Shown in pieces: positions 14,599-17,228 of a stretch of DNA of 17,228 nt. How positions within the stretch are numbered: position 1 is the first letter of the stretch; each line of letters begins with the position of its first letter. Below the pieces are notes generated by a model that saw only the letters and a program-made list of their open reading frames with translations, did no database searches and was not told the DNA's origin. The translations under genes were made by a program, and so were the position numbers. The stretch covers positions 1 to 17,228 of the forward strand of contig JAPXLT010000071.1 in the NCBI GenBank assembly GCA_033809415.1. Reading direction: 5' to 3'. Source of the stretch: JAQVUB01 sp033809415 (lineage in GTDB: Bacteria > Verrucomicrobiota > Lentisphaeria > Oligosphaerales > Oligosphaeraceae).

Positions 14599-14646
14599 AT
14601 GCAGGAGGAAGAGCAGCATCGAGGAAGCTTTGAATATCGGGGATAA
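14599..14646 (+). promoter_or_regulatory. Leader of the GH36 gene with a 15-codon upstream ORF
   Basis: The 65-bp gap after the secreted glycosidase contains ATG (14599), 15 codons and TAA (14644-14646), ending 6 nt before the GH36 start. A strong AGGAGG (14602-14607) lies inside this short frame but is 45 nt from the GH36 ATG, too far for direct use. Directly before the GH36 ATG I see only a weak site. Translational coupling from the short ORF is possible; it may also be chance. Confidence 0.25.
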
Positions 14647-14652
14647 CAAAAG

Positions 14653-16833
14653 ATGAAATATGTTTCGTATCAAGCAAAAACGCAATTGTTTCAGTTGCAT
14701 ACCAAACATACACAGCGCGCTTTTTACTGCGATCCTGCCAAACGTCTCATCCAGCTTTATTACGGAGCGCGCGGAATGAGCGAAGAGGCGCTCCTGCTAT
14801 GCGAATCACGGCAAGCCTACTCTTCGTTTTCGCCGGTTCCAGAGCTGGAAGGCGGCTTGGAAAATTCGCCGGACAATCTGGCTCAGCTTTTCCCCGGTTT
14901 TGATTGCGGCGATTACCGCTTATCGGGAGCTATCATCCGCGATGCGTCCGGCGCGGCGGCGACTGATTTCCGTTATCGCAGCCACAACATTTATCCAGGT
15001 TGTGTCGTACCGGAAGGGTTGCCCGGAGCCAACCGGGGCAAAAATACCGAAACGCTCGAAATCACCCTGTCCGATCAGACCCGCCCGGTGGAGTGCGTAC
15101 TGTACTTCACCGTGTTTCCGGAATCCGACACCATCACGGAGTTTACCGTGATTCGCAATTGCGGCACGGAGGCGGTTCAGATTGAACGCATCACCAGCGC
15201 AGTGCTGGATCTTCCCGGCGATGAATGGGATCAGCTGAGTTTGAGTGGAACCTATGCCGAGGAATTTCAGCTGCGACGTCAAGCACTTCACCATGGCTTG
15301 CAGATCCAGCGAAGCCTGCGCGGCTCCACCGGGCATCAGGCCAATCCTGCCACAGCACTCTTGACGCGCGACGCGACCGAAACGCAGGGGGCAGTCTACG
15401 GCGCAGCATTGCTTTACAGCGGCAATTTCAGCGTGGAAATTGAGTGCAGTCAATACCATGCAACACGATTGGCACTGGGCATTGCCGACACGGATTTTCG
15501 CTGGCTTTTAAATCCAGGCGAAAGTTTGTCCGCACCAGAAACGGCGTTCACTTTTTCCGGCAATGGAATCGGAGGAATGTCACGCAACTTCCATAATTTT
15601 TTCCGCCATTCGGTCATGCCCGAGGCGTGGGAAAAGCGTCCGCGTCCGCTCCTTTGTAACAGCTGGGAAGCGATGCGATTTGACTTTGACCGCGACCGTC
15701 TGCTGAAACTCGCGGACGCGGCAGCGGCACAGGGGGTGGAGCTTTTGGTACTGGATGACGGCTGGTTTGGCGAACGTAACGAAGCCGATTCTTCGCTGGG
15801 CGACTGGTTCGTCAACACCAAAAAGGTAGGATCACTGGCGACGCTTTCGGACGAACTGGCGCAGCGCGGACTTGGCTTCGGACTGTGGTTCGAACCGGAG
15901 ATGATATCGCGCAAAAGCCGTCTCTTTGAAGAGCATCCGGAGTGGGTGCTGGGCGTACCGGGACACGACCTTTGTATCGGCCGAAATCAGCTGGTATTGG
16001 ACATGACGCGCAGCGAAGTGGTGGACTATCTTTTTGGCTGCATGAGCAGACTGATCCAAGAGGCTCGTTTGACCTACATCAAGTGGGATATGAACCGCAA
16101 TCTCACGGAGGCTTATTCCCGCGCTTTGCCGCCGATCCGGCAGAGCGAAGTACGCCATCGTTATCTCTTGGGTGTTTACGCGCTTCACACGCGGCTCTTA
16201 AAGAGCTTTCCGGAGCTTCTTATTGAGGGTTGTTCTGGCGGCGGTGGCCGTTTTGATGGTGGGATGCTTCACTACTGTGCTCAGCTATGGTGCAGCGACA
16301 ACACCGATGCAGAGGCCAGACTCGCCATTCAATTCGGCGAATCGACCTTCTATCCACCCTGCGCGGCGGGAAGTCACGTCGCCTCCAACTATCCGGGAAA
16401 AACGCACTCGTTTGCCATGCGCCGTGCGGTGGCGGCTTTCGGAACCTTTGGCTACGAAATGAAACTTGATGAACTTACCCCGGAGGAACAGAAAGCCGCG
16501 ATGGCATACAATCTTGATTACCGCCACACCCATGGGAAGCTGGTCCAAACTGGGGACTTCTACCGGCTGACGGCGGGGGATGGCAGCGGTAACCCAGTGG
16601 CGTGGCTGCAAGTCAGTCCCGACCGGAAACTGGCTCGGCTGACGGCAGTCATGCGGAAAAATTTTGCTGGCTCGATCAAGCTCCGGCTGCAAGGCTTGTC
16701 AGAGACTCTGACCTACCGTGTCGGCGACAAAAACATCTCTGGCGCGAAACTTTTGCGCAACCCCTTCGCAATCACATTTGACGGTGCGGTGGGAGGCGAG
16801 GCAAAAATCGTGGATTTCACGGCCGAAGGATAA
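14653..16833 (+). CDS. Alpha-galactosidase, GH36
   Basis: This enzyme removes terminal alpha-galactosyl residues. The 726 residues match the GH36 group with about 730-residue tetrameric enzymes. An N-terminal beta-supersandwich (about 1-330) precedes the (beta/alpha)8 barrel. Barrel motifs are NSWEAMRFD, VLDDGWFGERN, LGDWFVNTKK, GLWFEPEMIS, YIKWDMNRNLTE with the nucleophile Asp479, EGCSGGGGRFD, and LWCSDNTDAEARLAIQ with the acid/base Asp549. These numbers are almost the same as in the Geobacillus AgaA enzymes (478 and 548). There is no signal peptide, so it should act in the cytoplasm on imported oligosaccharides, in contrast to the secreted neighbour upstream. Interspersed element copy B begins within 10 bp of its stop. 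Confidence 0.96.
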   Translation: MKYVSYQAKTQLFQLHTKHTQRAFYCDPAKRLIQLYYGARGMSEEALLLCESRQAYSSFSPVPELEGGLENSPDNLAQLFPGFDCGDYRLSGAIIRDASGAAATDFRYRSHNIYPGCVVPEGLPGANRGKNTETLEITLSDQTRPVECVLYFTVFPESDTITEFTVIRNCGTEAVQIERITSAVLDLPGDEWDQLSLSGTYAEEFQLRRQALHHGLQIQRSLRGSTGHQANPATALLTRDATETQGAVYGAALLYSGNFSVEIECSQYHATRLALGIADTDFRWLLNPGESLSAPETAFTFSGNGIGGMSRNFHNFFRHSVMPEAWEKRPRPLLCNSWEAMRFDFDRDRLLKLADAAAAQGVELLVLDDGWFGERNEADSSLGDWFVNTKKVGSLATLSDELAQRGLGFGLWFEPEMISRKSRLFEEHPEWVLGVPGHDLCIGRNQLVLDMTRSEVVDYLFGCMSRLIQEARLTYIKWDMNRNLTEAYSRALPPIRQSEVRHRYLLGVYALHTRLLKSFPELLIEGCSGGGGRFDGGMLHYCAQLWCSDNTDAEARLAIQFGESTFYPPCAAGSHVASNYPGKTHSFAMRRAVAAFGTFGYEMKLDELTPEEQKAAMAYNLDYRHTHGKLVQTGDFYRLTAGDGSGNPVAWLQVSPDRKLARLTAVMRKNFAGSIKLRLQGLSETLTYRVGDKNISGAKLLRNPFAITFDGAVGGEAKIVDFTAEG

Positions 16834-16839
16834 ATTTTT

Positions 16840-17079
16840 CGTACTATCACTCGACTTCTTGTTTTTTCAGAAAGATTTTTCTGGAAAGAAATTTCCAAGT
16901 CATTGACACGCAACTCTTTTAAGGTACCGCTAATTCCTGTCTTTTTTCTCCGACTGATCCGACTGATCCGACCGATCTACTTGATCCGTCCGATCCGACT
17001 GATCAGTCGGAGAAACCAATAGGTCAGATCACAAATTCCGCTTGCCATCCTATCCGTCAAAGCAACAACCCTACAAAAA
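16840..17079 (+). repeat. Interspersed hairpin element, copy B (six 9-bp units)
   Basis: This is the second full copy of the element at 10918-11138, in the same orientation and again right after a plus-strand gene. Stem arms 16945-16959 and 17001-17015 are perfectly complementary over 15 bp (TTTCTCCGACTGATC and its complement). Between and including the arm ends lie six 9-bp units starting with GATC (16956-17009). A 16-bp palindrome, CCGACTGATCAGTCGG (16995-17010), is an alternative fold. Confidence 0.88.
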
Positions 17080-17083
17080 TTTT

Positions 17084-17128
17084 CGTACTACTATCACCCA
17101 GAATCTTCTTTTTTGTGAAAGATTTTTT
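17084..17128 (+). repeat. Interspersed hairpin element, truncated head (copy C)
   Basis: The 45 bases match the first part of copy A (ACTACTATCACCCAGAATCTT, given here as ACTACTATCACC and AGAATCTT; then TTTTTTGTGAAAGATTTTT) with few differences, then end abruptly at the ATGGAC cluster. It is closer to copy A than to the neighbouring copy B, so it is not a simple tandem duplicate of B. Confidence 0.8.
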
Positions 17129-17210
17129 ATGGACGATGGACAGGGACAGGAATGGACGCGATGGACCGAATGGACAAGAATGGACTGCTGAATGGACAAT
17201 GGACAGAGAT
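17129..17210. repeat. Irregular ATGGAC repeat cluster
   Basis: ATGGAC occurs eight times, at 17129, 17136, 17152, 17161, 17170, 17180, 17192 and 17199, with gaps of 7-16 bp. The complement GTCCAT resembles the GTCCAC words in the minisatellite at 4253-4288. It looks like a degenerate short tandem array that is not in a fixed frame. Confidence 0.75.
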
Positions 17211-17228
17211 TATGTCGCGCCCTTACAG

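Larger units (their letters stand above)
16834..17228. other. 395-bp repeat-filled end of window without a gene
   Basis: No gene is supported here. The stretch holds element copy B (16840-17079), a truncated head copy C (17084-17128) and a cluster of ATGGAC words (17129-17210). Beyond that I see nothing. Confidence 0.7.

Noticed and set aside
17129..17210. Start of a new gene at one of the ATG codons in the ATGGAC cluster
   Set aside because: The ATG codons fall in different frames, none has a ribosome-binding site, and no open frame continues convincingly to the window end.

Overview
The window reads as chromosomal DNA of a PVC-group bacterium, most likely Lentisphaerota (Victivallales-like). 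The main clue is a pseudopilin-like protein with an [20 protein letters not shown] N-terminus and a C-terminal H-X9-DG motif, a combination abundant in Lentisphaerota, Planctomycetota and Verrucomicrobiota. It sits beside large glycosidases, and the intergenic gaps carry many short degenerate repeats. The phylum is an inference; no rRNA or other phylogenetic marker is present.

Layout. (1) Positions 2-1776, plus strand: the 3' part of a C-terminal processing protease (S41) overlaps dapB (lysine/diaminopimelate synthesis) by ATGA. (2) Positions 1829-3866, minus strand, convergent to it: thiE, an amidohydrolase and a lone gcvH, transcribed in that order; the two gaps carry the same CACGAA-type repeat. 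(3) Positions 3867-4463: a repeat-rich gap with a possible 41-codon ORF, a G-rich tract and two minisatellites. (4) Positions 4464-9851, plus strand: a compact amino-sugar operon, RpiR regulator, BadF-type sugar kinase, NanE, MurQ and an unrecognised 694-residue two-domain protein. Most junctions overlap or are 2 bp apart. (5) Positions 10112-10858: the pseudopilin-like gene, preceded by an in-frame 18-bp tandem array in which a start codon recurs in every unit. (6) Positions 11265-16833: a possible gene remnant, a secreted 1020-residue protein of glycosidase type, and a cytoplasmic GH36 alpha-galactosidase. Two copies and one fragment of a hairpin-forming intergenic element lie in the gaps around this block.

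How the genes may work together. The kinase could phosphorylate MurNAc, GlcNAc or ManNAc. MurQ would convert MurNAc-6-P to GlcNAc-6-P and NanE would convert ManNAc-6-P to GlcNAc-6-P. The RpiR protein, with a sugar-phosphate-binding SIS domain, is the obvious local regulator. The 694-residue protein (ThuA/GATase-like domain plus a probable alpha/alpha six-hairpin domain, no signal peptide) is translationally linked to murQ and could release one of these amino sugars inside the cell. The secreted 1020-residue protein and the GH36 enzyme suggest the wider locus handles host- or mucin-type glycans, but this is inference.

The most unusual material is non-coding: several distinct tandem arrays with 7-, 9- or 18-bp units at gene borders, including one that multiplies ribosome-binding-site/start-codon pairs, and a 9-bp-unit array (four versus six units) held inside a conserved 15-bp stem.
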